DNA from: Pseudomonadales bacterium
Lineage (GTDB): Bacteria; Pseudomonadota; Gammaproteobacteria; Pseudomonadales; UBA5862
NCBI GenBank assembly: GCA_024234215.1
Contig: JACKOQ010000004.1
Location: 124,001 to 188,000 of the forward strand
Reading direction: 5' to 3'
Length of the DNA: 64,000 nucleotides
Under the pieces are notes generated by a model, which saw only the letters and a list, made by a program, of their open reading frames with translations, did not search any database and was not told where the DNA came from. Position numbers and translations under genes: made by a program. This document shows, one piece after another, positions 29,494-38,798 of this stretch. The first letter of the stretch is position 1. Every line of letters begins with the position of its first letter.

Positions 29494-29769
29494 CTACTCC
29501 TCGGCCTCGTCGGCAGCTTGCCGCTGCTCGCGGTGCCTGGTGCAGTTGTCCACGACGCGCCGCAGGGCGCGCGCGTGGCTACCAGGGTTCTTCGGCGTGC
29601 TCCATACGCTGGTGATGCAGAATTCTCCGCAGCGACACTCCACATTGTTATAGGGGCAGTAAATCCGCCCCCAGGCGTGGCTGCCGCCGACTTCCACGCG
29701 CCAGCCTTGCCCTTCGGCGTGGCGGAGCGCTTCCTCGACCTCTTTCTTGGGGTGAGAGGGGCGAGTCAT
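29494..29769 (-). CDS. HicA-like small protein, probable toxin
   Basis: A 91-residue protein: KKEVEEALRHAEGQGWRVEV, then GGSHAWGRIYCPYNN with a Gly-Ser-His in the position of the HicA active-site His, and later STPKNPGSHARALRRVV. Two or three Cys (CPYNNVECRCGEFC) are unusual for HicA and might bind metal or simply be structural. The ATG at 29769 has GGAGG six bases upstream. The gene is followed at once by an HTH protein. I infer a toxin-antitoxin pair; a distinct RNA-binding family is also possible. Confidence 0.6.
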   Translation of the reverse strand: MTRPSHPKKEVEEALRHAEGQGWRVEVGGSHAWGRIYCPYNNVECRCGEFCITSVWSTPKNPGSHARALRRVVDNCTRHREQRQAADEAEE

Positions 29770-29802
29770 CACCGGCCTCCAGTATGGGAATGGTCGGCGA
29801 AG

Positions 29803-29818
29803 GTTGTCAATCGACAAC
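29803..29818. promoter_or_regulatory. Inverted repeat upstream of the HicA-like pair, possible operator
   Basis: GTTGTC (29803-29808) and GACAAC (29813-29818) form a perfect inverted repeat with a 4-base spacer, 34 bases before the ATG of the HicA-like gene. It is well placed to bind the HTH partner. The rest of 29770-29945 shows nothing else. Confidence 0.4.
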
Positions 29819-29945
29819 TTCCGCGCCTTGACTGAGCGCCGGGATGCTGTTGCTGGCGACCCTTGGTTTCCGAGGCAAGCGCCCTCGTCATTCAAACCAT
29901 TGCAGGGACTTTGATCGGTCCAGGCGGTCCGCGAGACCCCCGAAA

Positions 29946-30009
29946 TCACTCCCACTCGATCGTCGCCGGTGGCTTGCGGAGACGTCGTAGACCACGCGGG
30001 AGCGGCCGG
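29946..30009. repeat. guaA 3'-end fragment, copy B (integration scar)
   Basis: This copy includes the exact stop codon end of guaA (TCACTCCCACTCGATCGTCG) and about 60 bases of the gene, with single-base losses that break the frame. It shares with copies A and C a silent change in a Val codon (GTC instead of GTG in the intact gene). It is in the same orientation as guaA. A remnant of higA abuts it. Confidence 0.88.
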
Positions 30010-30010
30010 G

Positions 30011-30060
30011 CGAAGATGCGGAGCGATCCTGTCTCTCAGCTCACGCATCGTGACTGGCAT
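30011..30060 (-). pseudogene. higA: C-terminal remnant of a fourth higA
   Basis: The 16 codons MPVTMRELRDRIAPHL align with MRVATRELKDKIAPRI, the C-terminal end of the HigA at 31002, at about ten of 16 positions. No HTH part remains. It directly abuts guaA scar B, the same neighbour relation as the scar C and higA pair at 30898-31307. Confidence 0.65.
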
Positions 30061-30153
30061 ATGGATTCCGTCCCACCGGCCATTCGGTGTCTCCCCTAGA
30101 TGAGGCCCGGCCTTCGGCGACTCGGTTCTCGGCCCCTGTGTGGCATCCCTGGC

Positions 30154-30573
30154 CTATGCACCCTTCCAAGGGTTGAGGACCGCCACACCGGCTGCTTCAT
30201 AGGGCGAAGTGTCGCGTGATGCCACGATGAAGCCCCGCGATGCGGCAATGGCCGCGATGTAGCCGTCCGGTGTCGGGAAGCCGCGCCCGCCGTTCTGGGC
30301 CGTCACGGCCAAGTCGGCGTAGTGGCGCGCTGCATCCGTGTCGAACGGAAGTACCCGATCCTGGAACAGCGCCAGCAGTTCGTTCAGCGTGCGGCCGAGC
30401 ATGTTCTTGCGCTTGCCCGCCGGCAGCGCGCGGATGCCAAACAGCAATTCGGCCAGCGTGACGCTCGACAGATACAGGGTTTCCGCCACCTGGTCGTTCA
30501 GCCAGGCCCTCACGGCCGCGTCCGGTGCTGGCTTCATTGCCTCGGAGATGACGTTGGTATCCAGGACGATCAT
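30154..30573 (-). CDS. vapC: PIN-domain toxin (VapC/FitB family), second pair
   Basis: A 139-residue probable RNase toxin. IVLDTNVISEAMKP holds Asp5 and Glu11. The central SSVTLAELLFGIRAL and the C-terminal FPTPDGYIAAIAASRGFIVASRD carry the remaining acidic residues, and the protein ends AVLNPW as many FitB members do. The ATG starts on the base after the antitoxin stop. It is only distantly similar to the toxin at 22289, so the two pairs are separate acquisitions and not a duplication. Confidence 0.93.
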   Translation of the reverse strand: MIVLDTNVISEAMKPAPDAAVRAWLNDQVAETLYLSSVTLAELLFGIRALPAGKRKNMLGRTLNELLALFQDRVLPFDTDAARHYADLAVTAQNGGRGFPTPDGYIAAIAASRGFIVASRDTSPYEAAGVAVLNPWKGA

Positions 30574-30828
30574 TCAGTCGAAGCTCGGCGGTTTGGCCGG
30601 CGTCCTGTCGCGCACCGTCTCGAAGACGGCAAAATCGTCATCGGTCAGGCCGACCTTGCGGCCGATGGCGGCCAGGGCGTCCCCCACCCGCGCGCGCTTT
30701 TCCGGCTTGACCGCGGCCGCCAGAATCTCGCGCACCTCCGCTTCCGTGCTGCGCCCGTGCTGGGCCGCCCGCACCCGCAACGCGCGATGCACCTCATCAG
30801 GCACATTCCTTACGGTCAGAATTGCCAT
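30574..30828 (-). CDS. FitA-type ribbon-helix-helix antitoxin, second pair
   Basis: An 84-residue antitoxin. MAILTVRNVPDEVHRALRVR and AAQHGRSTEAEVREILAAAV form the RHH part, and the tail ends TPAKPPSFD. The ribosome site AGAGG lies nine bases before the ATG. It is directly followed by the toxin. Its promoter contains an excellent inverted-repeat operator at 30853-30886. Confidence 0.93.
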   Translation of the reverse strand: MAILTVRNVPDEVHRALRVRAAQHGRSTEAEVREILAAAVKPEKRARVGDALAAIGRKVGLTDDDFAVFETVRDRTPAKPPSFD

Positions 30829-30852
30829 GATTCAAGACCTCTCACCTGCTTG

Positions 30853-30892
30853 CGATGACTGCAATAATATAAAAATGCAGTCATCGGATCAA
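30853..30892 (-). promoter_or_regulatory. Promoter and operator of the second PIN toxin-antitoxin operon
   Basis: On the minus strand a -35 TTGATC (30892-30887) and a -10 TATTAT (30869-30864) are separated by 17 bases. Perfect 11-base inverted arms CGATGACTGCA (30853-30863) and TGCAGTCATCG (30876-30886) flank the -10 box with a 12-base A/T spacer. A FitA dimer of dimers bound to both arms would block RNA polymerase. The leader to the ATG would be about 29 bases. Confidence 0.75.
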
Positions 30893-30897
30893 GCGTA

Positions 30898-30943
30898 GCC
30901 GGCGGCTTGCCGGAGAAGTCGTAGACCACGCGGGAGCGGCCGG
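30898..30943. repeat. guaA 3'-end fragment, copy C (integration scar)
   Basis: About 46 bases match the intact guaA end near 31359-31406, with a one-base loss and four substitutions, including the silent Val codon change shared with copies A and B. The final dozen bases of guaA are missing. It starts six bases after the -35 box of the second PIN operon and is followed by about 60 bases of unassigned sequence, then higA copy 3. Confidence 0.85.
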
Positions 30944-31001
30944 ACGCTGATGCTGCGCGAGCCAGGATCGAGCCGGTCACCGGCCAGATCGACGGCCTAC
31001 C

Positions 31002-31307
31002 TCAAGCTACATCGTGCTCATGCACCCGAATCCGCGGCGCGATCTTGTCCTTCAGCTCGCGCGTGGCGACGCGCATGTCGTATTCCGTCTGCAGGTGCAT
31101 CCAGAACCGCGCGTCCATGCCGAAATAGAGGCCCAGGCGCAGCGCGGTGTCTGCGGTGATGGGGCGGCGACCGTTGACCAACTCGCTGATGCGGCTGGGG
31201 GAGACGTCGATGTCGGCCGCGAGCTGGCGCGCGGTGATGCCCATCGGCTTCATGAACTCCTCCAGCAGGATTTCGCCGGGGTGGATTTCGTCGAGCAATT
31301 CGGCCAT
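31002..31307 (-). CDS. higA: Orphan HigA-family antitoxin, copy 3
   Basis: A 101-residue HTH antitoxin, nearly identical to the copy at 28598 over its shared length and with a longer C-terminus (KDKIAPRIRVHEHDVA). The HTH is AADIDVSPSRISELVNGRR. ATG 31307 lies only 33 bases downstream of the guaA stop on the same strand, so it could be read through from guaBA. No higB toxin is nearby. It is framed by guaA scar C on one side and the intact guaA end on the other. Confidence 0.88.
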   Translation of the reverse strand: MAELLDEIHPGEILLEEFMKPMGITARQLAADIDVSPSRISELVNGRRPITADTALRLGLYFGMDARFWMHLQTEYDMRVATRELKDKIAPRIRVHEHDVA

Positions 31308-31340
31308 GCCCCATCCCTGATGCAAAGCGCCTGGGTTTTC

Positions 31341-32918
<1,578 letters not shown>

Positions 32919-33003
32919 CGGCTCACCTGCGGCGCGCGGCCGCCTTGGGTTGGGGTTCGATCGGTGCGTCGGCAGGGCAGGGGGGCTGCCCGACGGCGCT
33001 GGA

Positions 33004-34476
33004 TCAACTGATCTGGTAGTTGGGTGCTTCCTTGGTGATGGAGACATCGTGCACATGGCTCTCGCTGACCCCGGCATTGGTGATGCGCACGAACTGCGGC
33101 CGGTTGCGCATCTCGTCGATGGTGCCGCAGCCGGTGTAGCCCATCGCCGAGCGCAGGCCGCCGACCAGTTGCACCACCACCCGGGCCAGCGGCCCCTTGT
33201 AGGGGGCACGGCCCTCGATGCCTTCGGGGACCAGTTTGTCGACGGCGCCGTCGAAGTCCTGAAAGTAGCGGTCGCTGGAGCCCTGGCGCTGCGCCATCGC
33301 CCCCAGCGAACCCATGCCACGGTAGGATTTGTAGCTGCGGCCCTGATAGAGCTCCACCTCGCCCGGCGCCTCTTCGGTGCCGGCCAGCATGCTGCCGATC
33401 ATCACCGAGCTGGCGCCGGCGGCGATCGCCTTGGCGACGTCGCCAGAGAAGCGGATGCCGCCATCGGCGATCACCGGAATGCCGCTGCCCTTCAACTGCT
33501 CGACGACATTGGCGATGGCGGTGAGCTGCGGCACGCCGACACCGGTGACGATGCGGGTGGTGCAGATCGAGCCGGGACCGATGCCGACCTTGACCGCGTC
33601 GGCGCCGGCCTCGGCCAGTGCGGCGGCGGCCGCGGCGGTGGCGATGTTGCCGCCGATCACCTGCAGGTCGGGATAGAGCCCCTTGATGCGGGCCACCATG
33701 TCGATCACCCCTTGGTGGTGACCATGGGCGGTGTCGACCACGACGACGTCGACCCCTTCGGCCACCAGCGCCCGCACCCGTTCATCGGTGTCGGGGCCGG
33801 TGCCGACCGCGGCGCCGACCCGCAGCCGGCTCAACTCATCCTTGCAGGCGTTGGGGAAGAGCTGCGCCTTGTAGATGTCCTTGACCGTCACCATGCCGCG
33901 CAGCTCGAACGCATCGTTGACCACCAGAATTTTCTCGATGCGGTGCCGATGGAGCAGGTCGCGAATCTCGTCGGCACTGGCCCCCTCCTTGACCGTCACC
34001 AGCTTCTCCCTGGGGGTCATGATGCTGGAGACCGGTGCGTCGTGGTGGGTCTCGAAGCGCAGGTCGCGGGCGGTGACGATGCCGACCAGGTCGCCGCTGT
34101 GGTCGAGCACCGGCATGCCGGAGATGTTGTGGATCTTGGTCAGCTCGATCAGGTCGCCGATCGAGGTGTGGGCGGTGATGGTGATCGGATCCTTGATCAC
34201 GCCGCTTTCGTACTTCTTGACCATCCGCACTTCGCGGGCCTGCTCCTCGATCGAGAAGTTCTTGTGGATGATGCCGATGCCACCCTCCTGGGCGATGGCG
34301 ATGGCCAGGCGGCCGCCGGTGACGGTGTCCATCGCTGCCGAGACGATCGGGATGCTGAGGTTGAGCCGGCGGGTCAGCCGGGTGGCGAGCGAGACATCGC
34401 GCGGCAGCACCTGCGAGTGGGCCGGCAGCAGCAGCACATCATCAAACGTGAATGCTTCCTCGATGACTCGCAGCAT
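33004..34476 (-). CDS. guaB: Inosine-5'-monophosphate dehydrogenase
   Basis: Oxidises IMP to XMP with NAD, the committed step to GMP. The 490-residue protein has the N-terminal FTFDDVLLLPAHS, two CBS domains (about residues 95-205), the catalytic Cys in GIGPGSICTTR near residue 305, and the flap/active-site region GMGSLGAM followed by the Arg-Tyr catalytic dyad region. A strong GGAGGAG ribosome site precedes ATG 34476. It is the first gene of the guaBA operon. The 83 bases between it and msrQ hold no clear promoter beyond a possible TAAGAT -10 box. Confidence 0.98.
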   Translation of the reverse strand: MLRVIEEAFTFDDVLLLPAHSQVLPRDVSLATRLTRRLNLSIPIVSAAMDTVTGGRLAIAIAQEGGIGIIHKNFSIEEQAREVRMVKKYESGVIKDPITITAHTSIGDLIELTKIHNISGMPVLDHSGDLVGIVTARDLRFETHHDAPVSSIMTPREKLVTVKEGASADEIRDLLHRHRIEKILVVNDAFELRGMVTVKDIYKAQLFPNACKDELSRLRVGAAVGTGPDTDERVRALVAEGVDVVVVDTAHGHHQGVIDMVARIKGLYPDLQVIGGNIATAAAAAALAEAGADAVKVGIGPGSICTTRIVTGVGVPQLTAIANVVEQLKGSGIPVIADGGIRFSGDVAKAIAAGASSVMIGSMLAGTEEAPGEVELYQGRSYKSYRGMGSLGAMAQRQGSSDRYFQDFDGAVDKLVPEGIEGRAPYKGPLARVVVQLVGGLRSAMGYTGCGTIDEMRNRPQFVRITNAGVSESHVHDVSITKEAPNYQIS

Positions 34477-34559
34477 TTTGTCTCCTCCGGTTCATTCCGC
34501 GCTGATCGTGAAACCGGCGATCTTACCATGTGCAGCGGGTGGGGCGCAGCGCGGGCGGC

Positions 34560-35162
34560 TCAGCGGGCCGAAGGTGGTCGCAGCCAGCGCAGCAGGCGCG
34601 CGCCCAGCAGGCCGCCGAGCAGCAGCGTGTAGAGCGCGAAGTCGCTCCAGTCCGCCTTGACCTGCCAGCCGAGGTGCAGCAGCGCCAGCAGGGCGATCAG
34701 GTAGATCAGCCGATGGAGCGTTTTCCAGCGGCGTCCCAGCCGTCGCTGCATCGCGCGGGTCGAGGTGGCGCCCAGCGGCAACAGCAGCAGCCAGGCGGTG
34801 AAGCCGACGACGATGTAGGGCCGCTTGAGCAGGTCATCACCCAGGGTCGCAAACTGCCAGCCGAGCAGAAACCAGCCATAGGCCAGCAGATGCAGCGAGG
34901 CGTAGATCAGGCAGGCCAGGCCCAGCGTCCGGCGCAGGCGAACCAGGTGTGGCCAGTGCAGCAGCCAGGTGGCCGGGGTGATCGCCAGTGTCAGGATCAG
35001 CCAGTGCAGGCTCCACAGACCGAGAAAGTGGACCAGCCGTTCACCCGGATCGACGCCCCAGCCGAGCAGCAGCCGGCTGCTGGCCCACAGCAGCGGCAGC
35101 GGTACCACGGCCCACAGCAGCGGATCGATCCAGGCTGGCAGCGGCTTGCCGACGATGGCCAT
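34560..35162 (-). CDS. msrQ: Heme-binding membrane subunit of periplasmic methionine sulfoxide reductase
   Basis: Inner-membrane cytochrome b-type protein of 200 residues with about six membrane segments. It passes electrons from the respiratory chain to MsrP. Candidate heme ligands are His in LWSLHWLIL, YASLHLLAYGW, TLHRLIYLIAL and LLHLGW. It starts two bases after the msrP stop, the normal msrPQ layout. Confidence 0.95.
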   Translation of the reverse strand: MAIVGKPLPAWIDPLLWAVVPLPLLWASSRLLLGWGVDPGERLVHFLGLWSLHWLILTLAITPATWLLHWPHLVRLRRTLGLACLIYASLHLLAYGWFLLGWQFATLGDDLLKRPYIVVGFTAWLLLLPLGATSTRAMQRRLGRRWKTLHRLIYLIALLALLHLGWQVKADWSDFALYTLLLGGLLGARLLRWLRPPSAR

Positions 35163-35164
35163 GC

Positions 35165-36160
<996 letters not shown>

Positions 36161-36196
36161 GCTCGAACTCCTGCACAGGGCCGGGGCGGGTTTCGT

Positions 36197-37048
36197 CTAG
36201 CTGTCGGACATCTGCTGCTTGCGGCGGCGCCACAGGGTGATCAACGGGCCGGAGAGGGCATAGAGTGCAAAGCCGAGCAGCAGCATGCGTGCCGGGTAGA
36301 GCGCGATCACGAAGAACGCGAGCACCACGACCAGCAGCAGCACGAAGGGGACGCGCCCGCCAAGGTCGAACTGTTTGAACGAGTGATAGCGCACGCGCAG
36401 CACCATCGCCAGACCGGTCATGAAGGTGAGCAGGGCAGTCAGCCAGGCGAGCGCGCGGGGCACCTGCGCCGCAGCGGGAAAGAGCTCGTACCCGCTCCAG
36501 ACCCAGGCGCTGAGCAGGGCCGCCGCCGCCGGACTGGCCAGACCAGTGAAGTAGCGCTTGTCGGCCACCGCGATCTGGGTGTTGAAGCGGGCCAGTCGCA
36601 GTGCCGCACAGGCGCTGTAGATGAAGGCGGCGGCCAGCCCGACCTTGCCCAGTTGCGACACGCCCCAGGTGAAGGCCAGCAGTGCCGGTGCAACCCCGAA
36701 CGAGACCATGTCGCACAGGCTGTCATATTCGGCACCGAAGGCACTCTGGGCATGGACGGCGCGGGCCACCCGGCCATCGAGCCCATCGAGCACCATCGCA
36801 AAGAAGATGGCGATGGCAGCCGCTTCGAACTGGCCATTGATGGCGCTGATGATCGAGTAGAAGCCGGCGAACAGCGCACCGGTGGTGAGCAGGTTGGGCA
36901 GCAGGAAGATGCCGCGCCGCCGCACCCGATGGCCGCTGGCGGCCAGCTCCTCTTCGATGTGTTCATCGACCGGCAGCAGCCGTTCGATGCCATCGGTGGG
37001 GAGGGATGGGTTCGGACGTTCTTCAGCGGTGGGGTGCTCTTCATTCAT
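36197..37048 (-). CDS. pssA: CDP-diacylglycerol-serine O-phosphatidyltransferase
   Basis: Makes phosphatidylserine, the precursor of phosphatidylethanolamine, in the inner membrane. The CDP-alcohol phosphotransferase motif is complete: DGLDGRVARAV, then the Gly, and EYDSLCD. About seven or eight hydrophobic segments span the rest. It is the integral-membrane (type II-like) enzyme found in Pseudomonas and Gram-positives and not the phospholipase-D-like E. coli PssA. The length is 283 residues from ATG 37048; ATG codons at 37081 and 37072 are alternatives and none has a strong ribosome site. It lies downstream of ilvC behind a terminator-like hairpin. Confidence 0.93.
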   Translation of the reverse strand: MNEEHPTAEERPNPSLPTDGIERLLPVDEHIEEELAASGHRVRRRGIFLLPNLLTTGALFAGFYSIISAINGQFEAAAIAIFFAMVLDGLDGRVARAVHAQSAFGAEYDSLCDMVSFGVAPALLAFTWGVSQLGKVGLAAAFIYSACAALRLARFNTQIAVADKRYFTGLASPAAAALLSAWVWSGYELFPAAAQVPRALAWLTALLTFMTGLAMVLRVRYHSFKQFDLGGRVPFVLLLVVVLAFFVIALYPARMLLLGFALYALSGPLITLWRRRKQQMSDS

Positions 37049-37157
37049 GTATCGGGCCTGTCGCTGCGGCATCCATCGCACTGCCTGTTGCCGGTCGGGG
37101 CCATGCTACACCAGCCGGGGGCTGGTTTTGCAGCGCCCGGGGTTGCGGGCGGAAACA

Positions 37158-37191
37158 ATGAAGGCAGAGGCATTGCGGCCCCTGCCTTCAT
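37158..37191 (-). terminator. Terminator-like hairpin after ilvC
   Basis: On the minus strand ATGAAGGCAGGGGC and GCCTCTGCCTTCAT form a 14-base stem with one G-U pair and a 6-base loop, followed by TGTTTCC. The T-run is short. It lies ten bases after the ilvC stop and separates the ilv operon from pssA. Confidence 0.65.
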
Positions 37192-37200
37192 GGTCGGCAC

Positions 37201-38214
37201 TCAGTTGTGCTCTTTGTTGACCAGGCGGTTGGCCTGAATCCACGGCATCATCGAGCGCAGCCGGGCACCCACCTCTTCGATCGGGTGGTTCTCGCCCAGG
37301 CGACGCTTGGCCTTCAGGGTGGCGGCACCGGCCTGATTTTCCAGGATGAACTCGCGGGCGAACTCGCCGTTCTGCACCTCGGTGAGAATCTTTTTCATCT
37401 CCCGCTTGGTCTCGTCGGTGATGATGCGTGGCCCGCGGGTCAGGTCACCATACTCGGCGGTGTTGGAGATCGAGTAGCGCATGTTGGCGATGCCGCCCTC
37501 ATACATCAGGTCGACGATCAGCTTGAGCTCGTGCAGGCATTCGAAATAGGCCATCTCGGGGGCATAGCCGGCCTCGACCAGCGTCTCGAAGCCCGCCTGC
37601 ACCAGTGCGCTGGCGCCACCACAGAGCACGGCCTGCTCGCCGAACAGGTCGGTCTCGGTCTCTTCGCGGAAGCTGGTCTCGATGATGCCGGCCCGTCCGC
37701 CGCCATTGGCCGAGGCGTAGGAGAGCGCCAGATTGCGTGCCTGACCGGTGGCATCCTGATGGATCGCGATCAGGCTGGGCACGCCGCCGCCCTGGGTGTA
37801 GGTGGAGCGGACCAGATGGCCGGGCCCCTTGGGGGCGACCATGATCACGTCGAGGTCGGCGCGCGGCTCGATCTGCCGGTAGTGGATGTTGAAGCCGTGG
37901 GCGAAGGCCAGTGCCGCGCCCTTGCGCAGCTTGGGCTCGATCTGTCGGTAGAGCGCGGCCTGATGCTCATCGGGTGCCAGCAGCATCACCAGATCGGCGT
38001 CGGCGACCGCCTGCTCGATCGGCTGCACGGTCAGGCCGGCCTTTTCGGCCTTGCTGGCGGAGGCCGAGCCGGGGCGCAGCGCCACCACCACCTTCACGCC
38101 GGAGTCCTTCAGGTTGTTGGCATGGGCGTGGCCCTGCGAGCCGTAGCCGATGATCACCACCTTTTTGCCTTGAATCAGCGCAAGGTCGGCATCTTTGTCG
38201 TAGTAGATCTTCAT
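37201..38214 (-). CDS. ilvC: Ketol-acid reductoisomerase (class I)
   Basis: Second step of valine, leucine and isoleucine synthesis. The 337-residue size is the short class I form. The NADPH fold has IGYGSQGHAHANNLKDSG near residue 23. The metal and substrate region includes GGGRAGIIETSFREETETDLFGEQ, and the C-terminal domain contains ISNTAEYGDL. ATG 38214 follows GAGGATGACCTG; an ATG 18 bases upstream is less likely. It lies 91 bases after ilvH in the ilvI-ilvH-ilvC order common in Pseudomonas-type bacteria. Confidence 0.97.
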   Translation of the reverse strand: MKIYYDKDADLALIQGKKVVIIGYGSQGHAHANNLKDSGVKVVVALRPGSASASKAEKAGLTVQPIEQAVADADLVMLLAPDEHQAALYRQIEPKLRKGAALAFAHGFNIHYRQIEPRADLDVIMVAPKGPGHLVRSTYTQGGGVPSLIAIHQDATGQARNLALSYASANGGGRAGIIETSFREETETDLFGEQAVLCGGASALVQAGFETLVEAGYAPEMAYFECLHELKLIVDLMYEGGIANMRYSISNTAEYGDLTRGPRIITDETKREMKKILTEVQNGEFAREFILENQAGAATLKAKRRLGENHPIEEVGARLRSMMPWIQANRLVNKEHN

Positions 38215-38305
38215 CAGGTCATCCTCGGTCAATGCTCAGGGGCAGGGTGCATCGCTGTGCCCTGCGGGGTCAACGGAAAATTGCAGCAGCGGCTCATGCC
38301 GCCGG

Positions 38306-38797
38306 CTACAGGGCCAGAATCTTCTCGCCACGGGCGATGCCCGAGACGCCGGTGCGTGCCACTTCGAGAATCTGCGCTTCGCCGAGTGCGGCGATGAAGG
38401 CGTCGATCTTCTGTGCGGTGCCGACCAGTTGCACGGTATAGAGCGTGCTGGTGATGTCGATGATCTGGCCGCGAAAGATGTCGACGCAGCGCTTGATCTC
38501 CTCGCGCTGCGGACCGACCGCCTTCACCTTCAGCAGCAGCAGGTCGCGTTCGAGGTGCTCACCCTCGCTCAGGTCGACCAGCTTGACCACCTCGATCAGC
38601 TTGTTGAGCTGCTTGGTGATCTGCTCGATCACCCGGTCATCGCCGCGGGTGGTCAGCGTCAGCCGCGACAGTGTCGGATCTTCGGTCGGAGCCACCGTCA
38701 GGGTTTCGATGTTGTAGCCGCGTTGCGAAAAGAGCCCGACGACCCGTGACAGGGCGCCGGCTTCGTTTTCCAGCAGAATGGATATGATTCTTCGCAT
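38306..38797 (-). CDS. ilvH: Acetolactate synthase small (regulatory) subunit
   Basis: A 163-residue regulatory subunit. It has the N-terminal ACT domain starting MRRIISILLENEAGALSRVV and the second domain with the typical sequence near GTAQKIDAFIAAL, ending GEKILAL. It binds valine for feedback control in related enzymes. It starts one base after the ilvI stop, so the two subunits are translationally coupled. Confidence 0.97.
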   Translation of the reverse strand: MRRIISILLENEAGALSRVVGLFSQRGYNIETLTVAPTEDPTLSRLTLTTRGDDRVIEQITKQLNKLIEVVKLVDLSEGEHLERDLLLLKVKAVGPQREEIKRCVDIFRGQIIDITSTLYTVQLVGTAQKIDAFIAALGEAQILEVARTGVSGIARGEKILAL

Positions 38798-38798
38798 C

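Noticed and set aside
29781..29810. A perfect TTGACA with CATACT 18 bases away as promoter of the HicA-like pair
   Set aside because: The predicted start would fall about five bases from the ATG and leave the GGAGG ribosome site outside the transcript.
21443..31340. An integrase, transposase or IS element to explain the island
   Set aside because: None of the frames in this region resembles a tyrosine or serine recombinase or a transposase.
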